Notes: a model not told the origin generated them from the sequence alone. A stretch of DNA of 64,000 bases from Lineus longissimus (GCF_910592395.1 NC_088308.1:26983501-27047500), one strand, 5' to 3'. Shown: positions 24,296 through 38,453, counted from the stretch's first letter. A program made the numbers and translations.

Positions 24296-27200
24296 GTAAG
24301 CTCTCATTTATAAGATGGGTCATGTACATGCCAAGTTAGATATTACTTTGATGCTGTCTGTGTGTATCATAAACATAAATATCTATGCCAATCTCAATCA
24401 GGATTTTTCGCGTTCACCTGTTGATCCCCGACACCCTTTCCACCAGTTTTCAGCATGCACAACTGCTTTGTGGACAGCACAATTCGTGTAAAAGATTCTG
24501 AACCTCAATCTAGTATCAGGTCATTTGTCCCGTTAGAGAAACAATCTTATTTCCCCTTTGAGAATTAACCACTCATGAACCTCCCAAAAGCTGCAGTATA
24601 ACCCCTCTGAAAACGTCAAATATACATTTAGCCAATATCACATTTGTATTATTCTTCAGAGTATAACCGCCAAACACCCAGCGTTAAATAGGCTTACTTT
24701 CAAATGAGGAGTATCACACTCAATACCCACTGGTAAGCCATGATGACGGACACTACCTTTACCTATCTTCCCTTGATAGACATCACAGGCTATATCCTTG
24801 TAATGGACATGCAATCAACCATTCCACAGCCAAGTGATAACTGATGTCAATTACTCCCCAGTGCTATCGCAATGCATGTCTCGTGATAAAAGTGATTGAT
24901 TGATTAGCCGGAATCTGGACCGGGTGCACTAAACCTTGTTATGTTCCTGACCGGTCACTGTGCCGCATTTTTTTCATCGGACATGTTAAGAATACTGTCC
25001 TATTTGAAAGGCATCTTCCTTTGATCAGATCTCTGATAGAATTGACATGTCTGAAGAGGGCAGCGTTGGATCTTATTCTTGATAGTTGAAGTGAATCCTA
25101 ACGTGATGAACGGTAACAATGGAAGTGCTGTGGCTTCCGTATGACCAGCTCAGCTCAGCAATTGAGGGTGAACTGGGAGGGGACCGAATGAATATCAATG
25201 TTGAATCGAAATTGACCAATTCATGAAATATTCCCGAAATGTACGAAGTATTATGGTGTCACCAACTGATGAAATGTTGCCACTTTTTAAGCGTTTATTC
25301 GTTTCACATCATAATCACATGGTAGTCACACCAAAGGGGCACCTTGGTTGAACCTTTGAATACGTCATACGTCATATATATCTCCCTCCAATCATGCCAA
25401 TGATCCGAGATGACGACGCGATCTAGCGTGAGTTAATGACCTTGGCGGTGCGCAGGCCAATGTGTTGACTGCGGCCAAACAGAATGCCCGATACATACGT
25501 CCATATCATATGAATGTTACCAAGATACCGTAACATCATTTACTTTATGACCATTGTTTCGATGATTAGAAGTGGTAAATCAATTTCACAGAGCAACCTG
25601 CAGTATGCAACGGTACCGAGTATAGATAAGTAATAATTCCAAAAGCCGTTAGATGCCATCAATTTAATAAGCTGTCCTTTCTTTGTGGAAGTAACTAATT
25701 CAGGATTTCTATAGGCCTACTCCTCATCCCAATTTGCCACAAACGACAGGTTGCACAATCTCGAAGAATTCAGGCAACATCACCATCCAGCCATATGTCG
25801 CGAATAAGCAGAAACTAGGATGGATGCCCATTTCTGCAGTTACCACTTTGAGAAAGCTTATAACAACCATTAATTTCCTTACACTTCCTTTCATAAGACT
25901 TCTACCCGAGGGGCAAGAACGGTTCAATCATCCAAGAGTAAATATCTGTCAATATTACATCCTCACATACGTCACGTGCAGCCCTACATTTCTATCGGAT
26001 GGGTGATTCCCTATATGCGCCCGCACTGATTTCTTTTTATTGCCATTAATATGACAGCTGTTCAAAATAAATTTTATCTTGACATGAATTTTAACAGAAA
26101 AATTGAAGGATGATAACCAATGGTCGATTTCTAGTAATAATTTACGAGAGTAAACGGCTCCGAGGTATGATTACCAAATCTCACATTCCGGAAGTTTTAG
26201 TCAAATATTCGAAATTTTGAGATTTAGAGACTGTGCTCATGATTATTCATTAGAATATGATTTAAATCACATTAAACATTTCTTGCTCCTCTGAGACGAC
26301 ACCAGGACGATCAGTCTGATATCCTAGGTATGCCGCTAAATTATTTCAAGGTTTAAGAGAATGCCTCGGGGATACGCCCTTTATGATCGCGATCAGTCAA
26401 CATATTGCTGATTGTCTTACATAAACTTTCCGAAGTAGGAAATTTTATTTTCTCTCCGAAAGCTACGCAATGCTGTAATAGTACAAGCGAGAAACAGTCG
26501 AAAATGTCTTGTCATATTGCTGTGTAAAATGTCTGTTCTGCTTAATACATGCATGCGATTCATCAGTCATCGACAAAGTTGTGATCTGGGTACCAATGTT
26601 AAAAAGAGCTACTTATGCACCAAGCACGCCTGGACGTAATCGTCATTTATCACCGCCGACAACGATTTTTGCTGCTATTTTTCAGTGATAATCTTTAATA
26701 TGATGACCAACTCAAAACTACTTTGGAGCCCAATATGGATCAAGGTCGTTACCCTCCATGTCTAACACGCTATGAGACTCATTATTCCGATACCTTCTGG
26801 CATACGATAAATGATAGACAATCCCTCAACTGACCTATCCTCTTTTTGCACTCGCCAAACAGCTTATTGCAAGTTGCTCACTTCTTATACTATAATCGCG
26901 CCCAACTATTTTCATCTACTCCAATGTTTTCTAGATTCTCCATTCAGGAAATTAAAAGTCCTCGCAATGTGTGCGCATCTTCAAAACGCAACTCACAGTT
27001 ATTCTGATCATCACGACATCATTGGTTTGGAATGTATTTGCTCGGAATAATCATCAGAAAAGCAAGACGAAAACACACAAAGTTATTTTTAATTTTATAC
27101 CAACTGAACAACTGCAAATCTGTCCTGATTGATACAAACGTATATCTGCAATTATGGTCCATTCGTAAATGTTATGTCCTCATTGTACTTGGCTCTGGTT

Positions 27201-27475
27201 TCGAAACCCAGATCAATAAAAACAACACTTCAAAGAACTCCGACCAGTAATTCGCGCTTCAGAGCCCGAACGATACGGGCATAATATTTACGAATGGACT
27301 ATATGATAGTATTTGATTTCGTAGGTGTCCTTAGAGTTCGTGACAGCAATGTCATAGTTAGGCATATATATACACCATCGTGTATGTTTCCGAATTATTT
27401 GTGACCGAGTCGAGCGTTTGTGCACTGATGTTTGTCACGGCAAACATAGCGAGTTCTATTTCCGCAGCGATGTAT

Positions 27476-28456
27476 CTAAACAAAGCTACATTCATCAATA
27501 TCCTCGTAGATACAATAGTACAATGTTGGCCTCTCTGAGAAGCAATTTCTCGTTGTCTTCTCCTTCTTCACCAAGAATGAAATGGTATTTATACCTTTAA
27601 CATATTGCACGACGCGAAAATGTTCTTCAAGGGTCAAGGTTGTGACATAAGCAAAAACATTGAAATCAATTCGATTCTGCTTGTGTTGCACCACTACCCA
27701 CTGATAGAGTCCTGAGGGGTCGGATCGGTGACAATTCCTAGACGGCTCAACAGCTAATTTGGTTTTGTGTAGAATACGTTCAATCTTGTAATTAATATGC
27801 GGTGCCACCGCAAAGCAATCCCCATTGGTCTTTTTTACTTGGAACAGCACACGGTCATATGATTTTTGAACATGATGCATTTTGAATATGTCATTAGGAT
27901 GTGTCGAACATACGAATGCGTCGACATAATAATCTAGCGTGTCCATAGGGGGAATGGAGACTTCAACCTCGCTGAATCTGCCACCGTAGCATCTGTAGGC
28001 GTCACCAGTGACTGGCGCGTATTCCCAGCCCTTTGTGATATGGTCTCCTACCACTAGTTCCACTTCTAACCGTTTCGTAAAACACGGTGTTCCTCTTGTT
28101 CTCTCTACTCTGATGACACTGTAATTCTTTCCCTGATGGCTGACGATCGCTCGGTAGCGGCCAGTGTCATCGAGGGATGCAGAATGGTTCGCGTAGGCGT
28201 CGTATTCTTTCAAGTTAACATCGTGTTCAATCGTAAACCATCTTACACTTGAGATTGACCTTTCACTTCCATCAGGGCACTGCTCTGGGCGCCCTGTCGG
28301 CAAGACTTCGACAGAGTCAGATTCCATCCGCGGTGGAATTTTTGGTGTCGTAACTGCCTCCGCTCTTTGGTGACCGATAAGCAGGACAAGACATGTCATA
28401 TGGAAGAAAGGCACCACCATGATGAGCAACGAGATCTGCATGAGAAAGCGTTTCAT
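27476..28456 (-). CDS. Predicted secreted protein with three tandem cysteine-bounded modules, family not recognised
   Basis: A complete 326-residue protein whose function I cannot name. Residues 1-34 form a signal peptide or N-terminal anchor: MKR, then a long hydrophobic run, ending RAEA before VTTP. The rest holds three diverged copies of one module. Each opens with a cysteine (C60, C156, C242) and closes with a CF pair (C125, C214, C305), giving spacings of 65, 58 and 63 residues. In between each carries an aromatic-rich stretch (YDAYA, YVDAF, FNVFAY), then a Val/Lys-rich strand before the CF (VIRVERTRGTPCF, VLFQVKKTNGDCF, ISFLVKKEKTTRNCF). C183, C315 and C323 are extra. Sequons lie at N90 and N111. 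I infer one disulfide per module and a beta-rich extracellular protein. The ATG at 28454-28456 is the first in-frame Met after a TGA at 28469-28471; any longer reading must begin at a TTG. An out-of-frame ATG at 28467-28469 overlaps the start. Stop is TAG. No intron is needed, because the third module ends where the others do. Confidence 0.8.
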   Translation of the reverse strand: MKRFLMQISLLIMVVPFFHMTCLVLLIGHQRAEAVTTPKIPPRMESDSVEVLPTGRPEQCPDGSERSISSVRWFTIEHDVNLKEYDAYANHSASLDDTGRYRAIVSHQGKNYSVIRVERTRGTPCFTKRLEVELVVGDHITKGWEYAPVTGDAYRCYGGRFSEVEVSIPPMDTLDYYVDAFVCSTHPNDIFKMHHVQKSYDRVLFQVKKTNGDCFAVAPHINYKIERILHKTKLAVEPSRNCHRSDPSGLYQWVVVQHKQNRIDFNVFAYVTTLTLEEHFRVVQYVKGINTISFLVKKEKTTRNCFSERPTLYYCIYEDIDECSFV

Positions 28457-31400
28457 CAATGCCAAGCATCACGGCTGTAGCTAAATACTATGAAGAATGT
28501 GTTTGAAAAAGATTAGATAGTTAATGATTTGATATCTTATTCAGATTTAAAATGCCTGCAACGTGCACTTTCACGCGTTTAAAAACTGAGTCTAATGTCG
28601 CATGAGCTTTACCAATAAAAGTACAGTCTGCAAACATGGGTGTTTAAGAACAAATAAGACTGTTTGAACATCTTGAGCCAATGCACACAACGTATCATGT
28701 AATGGTAGTCACATTGCCACGATATTTGATATGGAAATGCACTCGACCACACAAGCACCTGTTGAACCAACACCCCGCTTTCCACGGAGATATTATAATG
28801 ATAGATACAAGGAGAGGTGATATGTCTTACCGTGTACCTGCGGATGATCCGTAAATGTAGTATTAAAGCAGAAGCGAAATTCGCCTTTACTAAAAGTGCT
28901 TGCTATGAATAGCAATATTAATCAACATAACTAGAGCTTGACAACACATATATCGTGTAAATGACAACATTATTGCACAACAGGGTTAAGATATCGAGGA
29001 TTACTATAAAACTAACAAGATCTGATCACAATCCACCGTGCACAATCAGTGTTGAAAACGATATCAGACAACCAGTGTGATTGGTTTTGTGTTGGCGAAA
29101 CCGTTTTTTTAAGATTGTGCTATTATAGGTTTTTAGATATTGCGCTCGTCATTACATAATATGTCATCATGCTGTCACCAGATAGATTGGTCTTAGGGTG
29201 AATTTCAACTCATGACAGATAATCTAATATGTAACCTATTAGGTTTTGGCCTGTTAAGAAATACTAGAAAGACCATATAGCTATTTTTCCGGAGTTGACA
29301 TCATGACATTACTCGCATCAACTAGAATTGCCTCGTACGTTGTTTGTAAAGTATGGTTGAACTTCACCATATTGGGTGATGGCATACTGCTACGGCTTTA
29401 TAGTGTGATGGTTCACCATATTCATAGCTCTACAGCTTGTGTGTTCAACGCAAATTACATTACATTGATGTGGATTGACAGCCTGATGACTTTTAACTCA
29501 ATTGAGATTCCGATTCGATTCTAACATACACTTTCATCTTTCCCTTGGCAACGGTAAGACCGTGTTGATCGTTCTGTATAATTGAGACAACCCACTTAGG
29601 GTCACTGTATAAGAATCAAACTTTAAACTCCATCAGAGAAACTGCACTTGTTAAAGTTATTTCAAAGCTCCAAAACCGTCATGTGGCGGTTTAAAAGGCT
29701 TGTGTGTGGAGTTCAAAGAAAGAGCGAGTGCATAAGATGGTCTGAGATTGGTGGCTAGCTACTTCTCGTAATGACACCGCAAGCCACGCCACAGCAGTAA
29801 AAGAGATCCTCCAGGCTGTGGTAATTCCTACCACTTACTTTAATCAAAGATACATGTATGGAATAGCTTCTCTCACTCCTCCTGGCATCACGTTTTCTCG
29901 GGTGGTCGTCTCAGTGGGGACTTACAGGAACATTGATAGGGGTCCATGCTTGGCCATACACACACCAGCTTACGTGTTGAGCTTAAATAAAAACTTCACA
30001 CTTTTTAGCTACAGATGAAAGAAATTTGGAACCATTTAGTTCAAAGAAGGATAAACAAGGTTTTTATACCCCATAATTTAGACTTATCTTCCGAGAAAGC
30101 GAAGTGCCTAATCATCCTGTTGCGTCAAAACAAGACATTTTTTACCAATTGGACTTGTCAAGGACACTGACAGTTAGGGCGGTCTTTTCGTTTCAGAGTG
30201 TTTCCCTCTATGTTTGGGATCGCGGAAATATAGATTTACACGTTTATCCATGATACCCCTGTTGGAAGGTCATGGTCTCTCGCAGTTGTCTACTGTATGG
30301 AAGCACTGAAATATCGGGAAAAACTTTAGATGTTACAGCGGGGCGACTCTTCATGTTTTCTGATTAGGAAGCGGTTGGGGAAGGGTTAATATGATTGGTA
30401 CAGCTTAAATGTAAATCTGGATGACAGAAAGATCAAGGCACTTTGCGCATTCACGGTTGTGTAGAGAATACTGATTTGAGCGGCGAAACACATGGACATG
30501 AGACACGTAGTCTATATGAAATATGCGTGACGGTCAGGGAATCAACAAAAAACAGAAAACAGATGGGAATTACGCAACCAAATAGTCGCTTACCCTTCGT
30601 AAATGTTAATGGGGTCCTAGTAATAAACAATCCACTTGGTCTATTATTTGTTTGCTTGCATATAGATGAAGAATGGAGATAGCTGAGCCAAAATCGATTT
30701 TAAAAAACTGAACAATCTTGAGGCCTGGATACCAACCATCAGAGAGTAATGTAATCATCGTGACATGTTTTGCAAAATCCTGTCATATCATACCATTAAG
30801 GATGATATATTACTGCAGCTAGGGCTCAACCACAAGTTGGTACTGTTTAGCAAATCGAGATGAACGAAAGATAAGACACATATTAGCATAAATCTGGTTT
30901 ATTTACTCGCATTTCATTTTCTTCTTTTTTCTATGTAGCTCATGGATTCTTCTGTGTTATGATACCACTGTGTGACAGAATACGAAGTGGTAACATAAGC
31001 TAAAACCGATGGTTGCTCTGAGCAGTTATATACTAGTCATATTGGGCGTACCCGTATGATTTGATACGGCCTCTTAAGGATTTAATTTTGGAAGGCCGCT
31101 GTAGTCGATACAGTGGCTATCAAACATAGAAATAGAAGATCTACAATTGAGGTGACCGACTTGGGAATGTCGCCACTTGACCATGTCTATTAAACGTTTT
31201 TTGGGGGGCAATTCACAGTTCTTTGGGATCAATACGAGAGATGGTCTCGTATCCAAAACTCTACATTAGGTGCCTCGAGGTGGTTCGACTGATAAGTAAG
31301 TACTAGTCTGACATTTATTTGAAATTTGATTGTGAGCAAGTAAACATGATAAATTGGCAACATTATACCATGCACATCTCACATCTACACGACGGGTCTT

Positions 31401-34400
31401 ATCTCAAAGGGGTAAGATAAAATCAACGCTCAGGTAAAATGACTAACACGGCACTCCCTTCTGGCAAGGAAACCTAGTCGGTTCAGGTTTTCATTTTAAC
31501 TGTATAGAGACCGGATAGTAATTCATTCTAGGTTGTCATTAGATGAAATATCGAACAAAAAAATGTAAATCGCAGAACATGCTTTTTTGGCATAGTATGT
31601 TTACCCAATGTTTATAAAGAGAATTAACGTGATGAATTAATACGTCTTTTCAAACGAAATGATTGATAGTCCGGGGAGAGAACGTCTGCATTTGCATCCG
31701 GTATCACATTAAAATCATGGATTGCCGTCAGTTCGGAAGACACAAATTGTTGCACTAAAACATGTTGACGTCATTTTTTAAACATACATCATTTTGATGT
31801 CATAGCTCCTTCTAGCTATCGCTCTAAATCTCAATTAAATTGTAGGTCAAATATTTCATTCATGGGATGAATAACAGTCTGACATTAATCGAATATACGA
31901 CCGACGACATCTCTTTTCCACTTCCTGCGTCCAACGTCGTTAACAGGAAAGGACATATCATGATTATGAAACATTTTTTTAGGAGATATCTCAATCGATG
32001 GACTTATTATCTCGATCGCTTTGACATTTTAGTCGATAAGATCATGTTTCAAGGCATAGAAGAATGACCCCTGAAAATCCGCGGTCGACATATGGTCTCG
32101 TGAATACGATATTCCTCATTGCCAAGGAATGAAAACAGGAAAATCAAGTAATGTGTACGAAAGTGGGCAACTCCTATTTCATTACGTCTGTTCCCATTTT
32201 AAATACCCTTATAATCTCCTCAGCTAAATCTGTAACCGTACGCTAGACACCCAAGACAACTGTACATTGAGGTACCGTCCCTGGCGGCGGTTAAGTGCCT
32301 TTAATAAGGCGGGGTATAATTTGGAGTTGATTGCCTTGTGTGAAGAGAAACTGCCGCCAGATAATCGGAGTACAACATGGAGGCTAGGGTTTCGTGTCCT
32401 TCAATTAGGACCATTGATTTGATTGCTGATTTGGTTAGACCGTTGGCAGATTGTGGGAAAGGATAGAGATTGTGAGAACTGTGAGGAAAAGGTTGATCTG
32501 ACGCTATTTTATTGATACATTGGACACGTGCGAAATGATAGGAGGCGGAGGAATCGCTGAGCTGTTTTCATAATATGTCATTGATACCTTAGGCACGGCG
32601 CACCACTGGCATGGGACTTTCCGTGTAACTGTTACTTCATTCGTCACGGCCCATTGAGACCCTGTTTTTTTATGACACAAGGATTTCAAAGCGCGATGTA
32701 GGCACGTTTCATTTGAGTATGCAGGTCTAGCCCCCGGTCTAGCCACAGTTCACCAGCACTGAGCGTTAATCAAGGTTGACAAATAAATCCGTTTAACCTT
32801 TTACTAAATCATTTATTTGCGATAATAATGTTAAGGCTTGTCAAATACCTGAGTTGAAATGACTTGGCCAATGGACTTAAATATGTTGCTTATGCTATAG
32901 ATTATGAGTGAAAAGTATGTGAAGGCGTTGCTACCTGTGTAAGCATCTTAGTCCAGTGTATTTTATCTAGAAATGATACGTATCCAAAGGAACGAAGCTT
33001 GCTTATAGGTCATACTTCTGAATACTATACTGCGCATATACTATAAGACTGCGCATATCCATAACCAAGTAGGGAATATCTATCAAATCACTATATAAGA
33101 GTACATGTATTATTACTTATATGCGTCTTAACATGGATACAAATTGAGATATTCTAGTTCTAGATGGACTAGCCAGGGCTAGATCATCCTTATTGGTTTT
33201 AGGATAATGCACAGTTTTTGCTGTCATAAACCCTCTCTCGATGGGCCTCCTTTGTGATCGGAAAGAGTAAGTATGTAGCTAATGGGCAGATATGAAAATA
33301 CCTATGAATAGGTCATCTGTCAGTGAGACCGTCTGATCCCGTCTTATCCCATATAGTGTCTTTGCCTGTTGATCAGAAACTCTCAGGCTTTTCTCTTCTC
33401 GTTACTCCATGAAACTTATCCGAATTGCCAACGAATAGCTGAGCCTCGTAAAGCTTATCCTGAGCATCTATCAGGCTTTTTATTTGGTATGTCGCTTTCA
33501 TGATTACAAAAAAATGAAAAGTATCTTAATGCAAAGGGAATGGATAAACACTTTGTAGCTTTGACTGTTTTTGCAGAACATGTCCTAGTCAGATGATTTT
33601 TTTATATTGTGCTTGCGTAAAAGGACCAGACGTGGCTTATTTACACTCACGAAGAATAGTCAAAATGCATTATTCCTTCTGTACCCCATACATCATTGCA
33701 AAAGCACTGTGTCATTCAAAGCATTTATTCCAGCGAAGTAAATGAGTTGGGGTTGATTAAAATGTCGGGGAAAAAACACATTGTTTACTCATCTATTCAG
33801 ACATGGTATATCTTCAGAGCACTTATCACTTATTCATAATTAGATTAATTGCCTGTTCCTTACTAGGAGATTGTGTCCCGCCGATAACGCTCATATTTTG
33901 TGACATCTGGAAACGCATTGAAAAAGAATATTTAACGGATTTAGAAGTATTCAACGGAGTCGAGATCGCTTAATGACATGGTTTATCCGAGTCCGTTGAA
34001 TTCATTGAATCTTTCGAATCTTCTGTTTCGATGTGGCCGACATCTGGTAAGCTTTTCTCTACGAAACCTGTTATCACACATAGGCACGTTTTCATCTCTT
34101 CACGTCAGGAGAAAATGATCAATCATAATTCTGAGACAAGTGACTTAAAAAGATTGAGTGATTCCGCCATCTATTCCTCATGTCTGTGAATCAGCAATGA
34201 CAGGTGGCAAATGGTGTCGCCTAAGCACAATTTAGTATGGGAGATAGTGAGCGTCCGTGACATATCAAATTGGGTGGGGCAAAATGGACATCCCTTCTTA
34301 CTGATACAACGGATGTGATTCCCTGTTTTACTTTTTTATTTTGATTGATGCATCTGATCGAACGGCGCACGCGTGTCAATGTGCCGTTTAGAATCTATTA

Positions 34401-35477
34401 ATCATGCTGATGTGATTGAATGAGATGGATCGGTCGCAGACTTGATTGTATTAGGCTAGGTTCACGTAAATATAGGTCAACTGGGCAGACATACGCATCT
34501 ATTTATATCAGGACGATCCTCTTGACATGGGCAAATGCACTTCTAATAAAGTACTCAGTAGTGTGTTGTCTCGTATGAGCGTGCGTTATCAAGCTGTATA
34601 CGAAAGTAGATTTTATAGTCGGACGAGACGTATTTTTGATGAGTGTGGTTTTTCTCTCAACAATATTTCTCTTGATCTAATAACCCTCCGACATTTATCT
34701 TTTTTCGTTGATCTTGCATATTATAACTTATAACATAGTTTACATCCGTCGAGGTTCAAAAACTCCACAGGATTGACCCCGTAGCTTTCCTGACCACACT
34801 GCAAAGATACGTTATAAGTTATTGTTTTCATTGCAATTTGGATTGTCAAACTACAATGTATATGCACCTGCACTTTGCTTGGCGGCCAAAATGTACCTTG
34901 GCACACGGCACCATTTGCTCAATAACTATAAAATTAATAAATTCCACCATCAATTTGAACTAACTCTCTTATACCGAGCCATACTTGACCACCTCTAGTG
35001 ACATATTGCGTTATAATACTGGCCGTTATTGCTAATGGGTTTTCGCCACATGATCGTACTACCATAACGACTAACAAAGTAACTGCCAGCGGATAACGGA
35101 AGGACCAACATCAGATGATCATGATGGTACGCTCAGGGTACTGATTAATGGACTACATCCAAAAAATGAGTTTCACTGGACATCAGTCTGCAAAAAATTA
35201 AATGACTCTCGCATCGATCTGCATCTCAATCCTGAACGAGCTAGTCATTAAATTGTCATTAAATTAAAATTTGATCAAAAAAATGTGTGTGTGATTGTTT
35301 TGCATTCATTTGATAAATATGGCAATAGATGAAATTAACATGGTAATGTGTAGGCCTGTTCCAGGGCGTGTATTATTGCCATGTGACTACATTATGCCTA
35401 GATGACTATGTCCGAGAATGGGTTCTGCTTCATCTTCATCTAATTTCAAAATGTCGACAGGATTTTAAGACACTGCT

Positions 35478-35640
35478 GATAATATCGACATATTCGGCGC
35501 CCTGTTGGCTATAACGCAGCGGCGATTGCCACTGCCTGTAAACACGACCTCCGCGAGTATTACTAAACCAATAAGCGTCCCTGCTATTGTTCTCACCAGG
35601 CTACAGCGCAGAGAAACCCAATTATAGTGAAATATGATTA
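35478..35640. other. Moderately GC-rich patch open on both strands
   Basis: The plus strand is open for about 53 codons (for example NIDIFGALLAITQRRLPLP) and the minus strand for a similar length (TLIGLVILAEVVFTGSGN). A pyrimidine-rich acceptor-like sequence (tttctctgcgctgtag) lies on the minus strand. No motif decides between exon and chance. Confidence 0.12.
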
Positions 35641-35993
35641 ATATCTGCTACCAGATATTCCTGAATCGATTGCCTAGGAGGGGAGTTATAGATCACAGGA
35701 GGCCTTGGATTGCCAGAACTGAGATATTCTCAAACATTCCAATCGATTTTTCAATAAAACGGATTACGAATAAACAATTCTTGAGAAATTGTCTTTAACT
35801 CATGATTTTCTGTTTCTGGGTAAGGGTACAACCAAGCAGTTTGCTGTGAAACAAAATCTCATTTATCATCTTTTCTGGGCGTGTTTATCATTTGCTCGAT
35901 ATTTGCCGGCAGGTTTCGCAAATGACACCTGTTTTCGCCAAGATTGCAAGACTAATTGCAGACTAATTATTCCAATTGTCATTAGTCACGATC

Positions 35994-36018
35994 ATGATAA
36001 ATGATAAATGATAAATGA
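35994..36018 (+). repeat. ataaatg-type microsatellite
   Basis: Three copies of an 8-bp unit (atgataaa) occur in tandem in intergenic DNA. Confidence 0.8.
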
Positions 36019-37424
36019 GCCTCTTTTGCACCTGGAATTTACATTGACCCTGATTTGCTATCAGCGGTTATGAATATCGGGGTCATATCAAGGAGTTTTG
36101 GTGATCGAAGTGAGTACACCAATTTCCGATCTGCAAGAAATATGCATTTTTCAGTTATGTCTGTAGCGGACGGGGATGGGGTAGTGGGAGCAGGGCAGGA
36201 GCACTACAGTAAGAATATATGTCGTCAAGTTGATACAACACTCAGATTGATCTTTCCTTACTTCGATTACAATCCAATACTTTTAAAATACAGACCATTC
36301 CAAAGATATCACAACTTTTTAATAAATTTTGAAGAGAAGACTTCTTTAATTCAAAATGCAAAACGGAGAAAATAAAATTATTTTACAAATATGAATAATT
36401 GAACCTCGGCTCGTGTTTATAATATGGATGATCAGGAAGATTCTAATCGACACTAAGGAATACACAGCCGGCAAATATTTCACGCACGACTCCACAAACA
36501 ACTCAAAGCACTTGGCGATATATTTGATTAATTCGAAAACGTGCTCAAACTAAGCGCTTTACATCATACAAGTGGTATACCATATTTCTCCTTTTTTGTA
36601 GTTTCTTTTTTCTGAATGCCTCTCGCGTATTATTGAAATGTGCCTTTTTATGTTTAACTTAATTACATGGAAATTTAATCGATATGACAGCCTAGATAAG
36701 TCCATGCTTTAAAAACACACAGTGGTTATCAGTGCTCAACGATAAAGCAACAGAAAAAATGTTATATGGAGTTTTGTGGTGATGGCAGTAATCGGTATGC
36801 ACTGATGAGCAGTGTAATAGCTAATGGCAAGTGCAATCTGACACTTGTCATATTTCAAACTGTAAATGGTGAAACACTCTTTTCAGTCTTTGAACTGTTA
36901 AAAAAAATTGACAACTGTGATTTAGTTTGGTGAAAATGATTATTTGGGTGATCGTGACATGTAGATAATAATTTTCACAATGGTTTAAAACTTCTCATCA
37001 CGCTGGATTAATTCCCAGCAATAAGGAATGTTCATGAATCTAAAACTCTTTGTCCAATGCATATTGGACTTACTGATGACACGACATGTGAAATATTTGT
37101 GTATTCACCAAATGAAACATAACATTAGGAACTTAAAGACAGTATCATGGCAATGATAAGAAATCACAATGTTAATATCACGGGAAGTTCGAAGTGACAT
37201 ATCGAGGATTTACTGTCACCACCTCGCTAGGTCGGAAAAATCGCTACAGAGGATAGCCAAAAAACTAAATAAACAGCTTATCATAATTGTTTGGAACAGC
37301 CGTCAAAAGCTTATATAACTGGGAAAAAGAATGTGAACTGCACTCGAATATCTTTAACAATATAGTGGTTCTGCCTAATCAAAAAGAAGATCATGGTGTT
37401 TGCAACCTACGAGGTTCAAGGAAA

Positions 37425-37436
37425 GGGGGGGGGGGG
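37425..37436 (+). repeat. Poly-G homopolymer, 12 bases
   Basis: An uninterrupted run of 12 G in intergenic DNA. Confidence 0.95.
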
Positions 37437-38327
37437 TGATTTGACCTGCCAATAGGTTGAGACAAATCAAAGCTAAATCATAATCTGCCATCCAAGTAAA
37501 GTGGACGCAAAACCTCAATTTCAATAAATCGCCATACACGAGGTTTTTATAGTACACCCTCGATATTGCATTCTCATTAGGCCAATACAGCTCATCAGAG
37601 TATCGACAAAACCGAACGAAATGAAAAATGTCATGTTTGCTCATGCATTATGCAAACGTCTATACCCCGTACCAATGAATACCATGTTGTTATTCATTAA
37701 ACCTCTAATCAGCCTCAGTAAACAGTCACGTCTAACGGATACCAATAAAATTCACAAAGGCTTTCAAAAAAAAGATATTACATAGATGTCAAATATTGTA
37801 CAGGGTAGAAATATTTTTGTAAAATGCGATAAGCTGTCATGATAGGATTTCCGATACCAGCTTGAGACCGGGCATATTTAGTGACTTAAGTGGCAGGACT
37901 AATGCAATGGTGCGAGGCATAACGATTTTGTTCAGTTTTAATGATATCGTAGGTAAGATGGAGTGGTGATAAAACGTACAATGGGCGAGAAAAACGCTAG
38001 TTTTAACGATCTGAGACAGGTTGATAAATTGCCGGTACTACAAAAATCGAAACAGGCCAAGGCAAAACATGTCGTCATGACCATAATAGGGCCGTTCACT
38101 TGTGACCAAATCAAATCCGACCAGATCAGATCACACTGCTTGAGGCAACATAAATGACGTAGCCGTATTCACACTGTGCCAGAAAGGAAGGTACCAGAAC
38201 AGTTTTAAGTCCTTCCGATAACGTTAAGAATTAACTCCAAGTAAGAATTATTTTCAATTCAGTGACCAACTTGTTTGAACAACCGGGCTGAATATGTACG
38301 AAACGACGTATCTCCGGACTATTTTAG

Positions 38328-38453
38328 GCGACGTCTATTAATCTAATCGGAGCGTTCTTTGCGCGGGATCCCGCCTTGGAGGAGGAATACTCCCTGGAGA
38401 AAATCACCTCCAAGTGCAAAGCGAGCGTTGAAGAAGAAGAAAAGGGGCGTTCT
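38328..38453 (+). other. Candidate internal exon, 42 codons
   Basis: This is the best of the exon-like stretches. It is preceded by a plausible 3' splice site (ggactattttag) and followed by a 5' splice site (TCT|gtaaat). It is exactly 126 nt and open in one phase-0 frame. The frame reads ATSINLIGAFFARDP, then a Glu-rich part with LEEEYSLEKI and a run of four Glu (positions 36-39). The stretch is more GC-rich than its surroundings. I do not recognise a domain. No neighbouring exons could be tied to it, and the opposite strand is also open over part of it, so this is a hypothesis resting on composition and splice consensus only. Confidence 0.3.

Larger units (their letters stand above)
13756..27475. 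other. Gene-poor DNA between the two genes
   Basis: The GPCR 5' flank begins here. Besides the C18 and G20 tracts and the low-confidence exon-like pieces at 14.6, 17.9, 21.3, 21.7 and 24.2 kb, I find no supported feature. Introns of an unseen multi-exon gene cannot be excluded. Confidence 0.5.

Noticed and set aside
25724-26006. Two long overlapping frames on opposite strands
   Set aside because: Mutually exclusive, no splice pairing or motif to prefer either.
28457-28465. Extension of the secreted protein by three residues (329 aa)
   Set aside because: The extra codons start at a TTG, not ATG; the first in-frame ATG after the upstream TGA is 28454-28456.
31270-31300. B-box-like ggtggttcgactga
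   Set aside because: No A box at the right distance and no tRNA fold.
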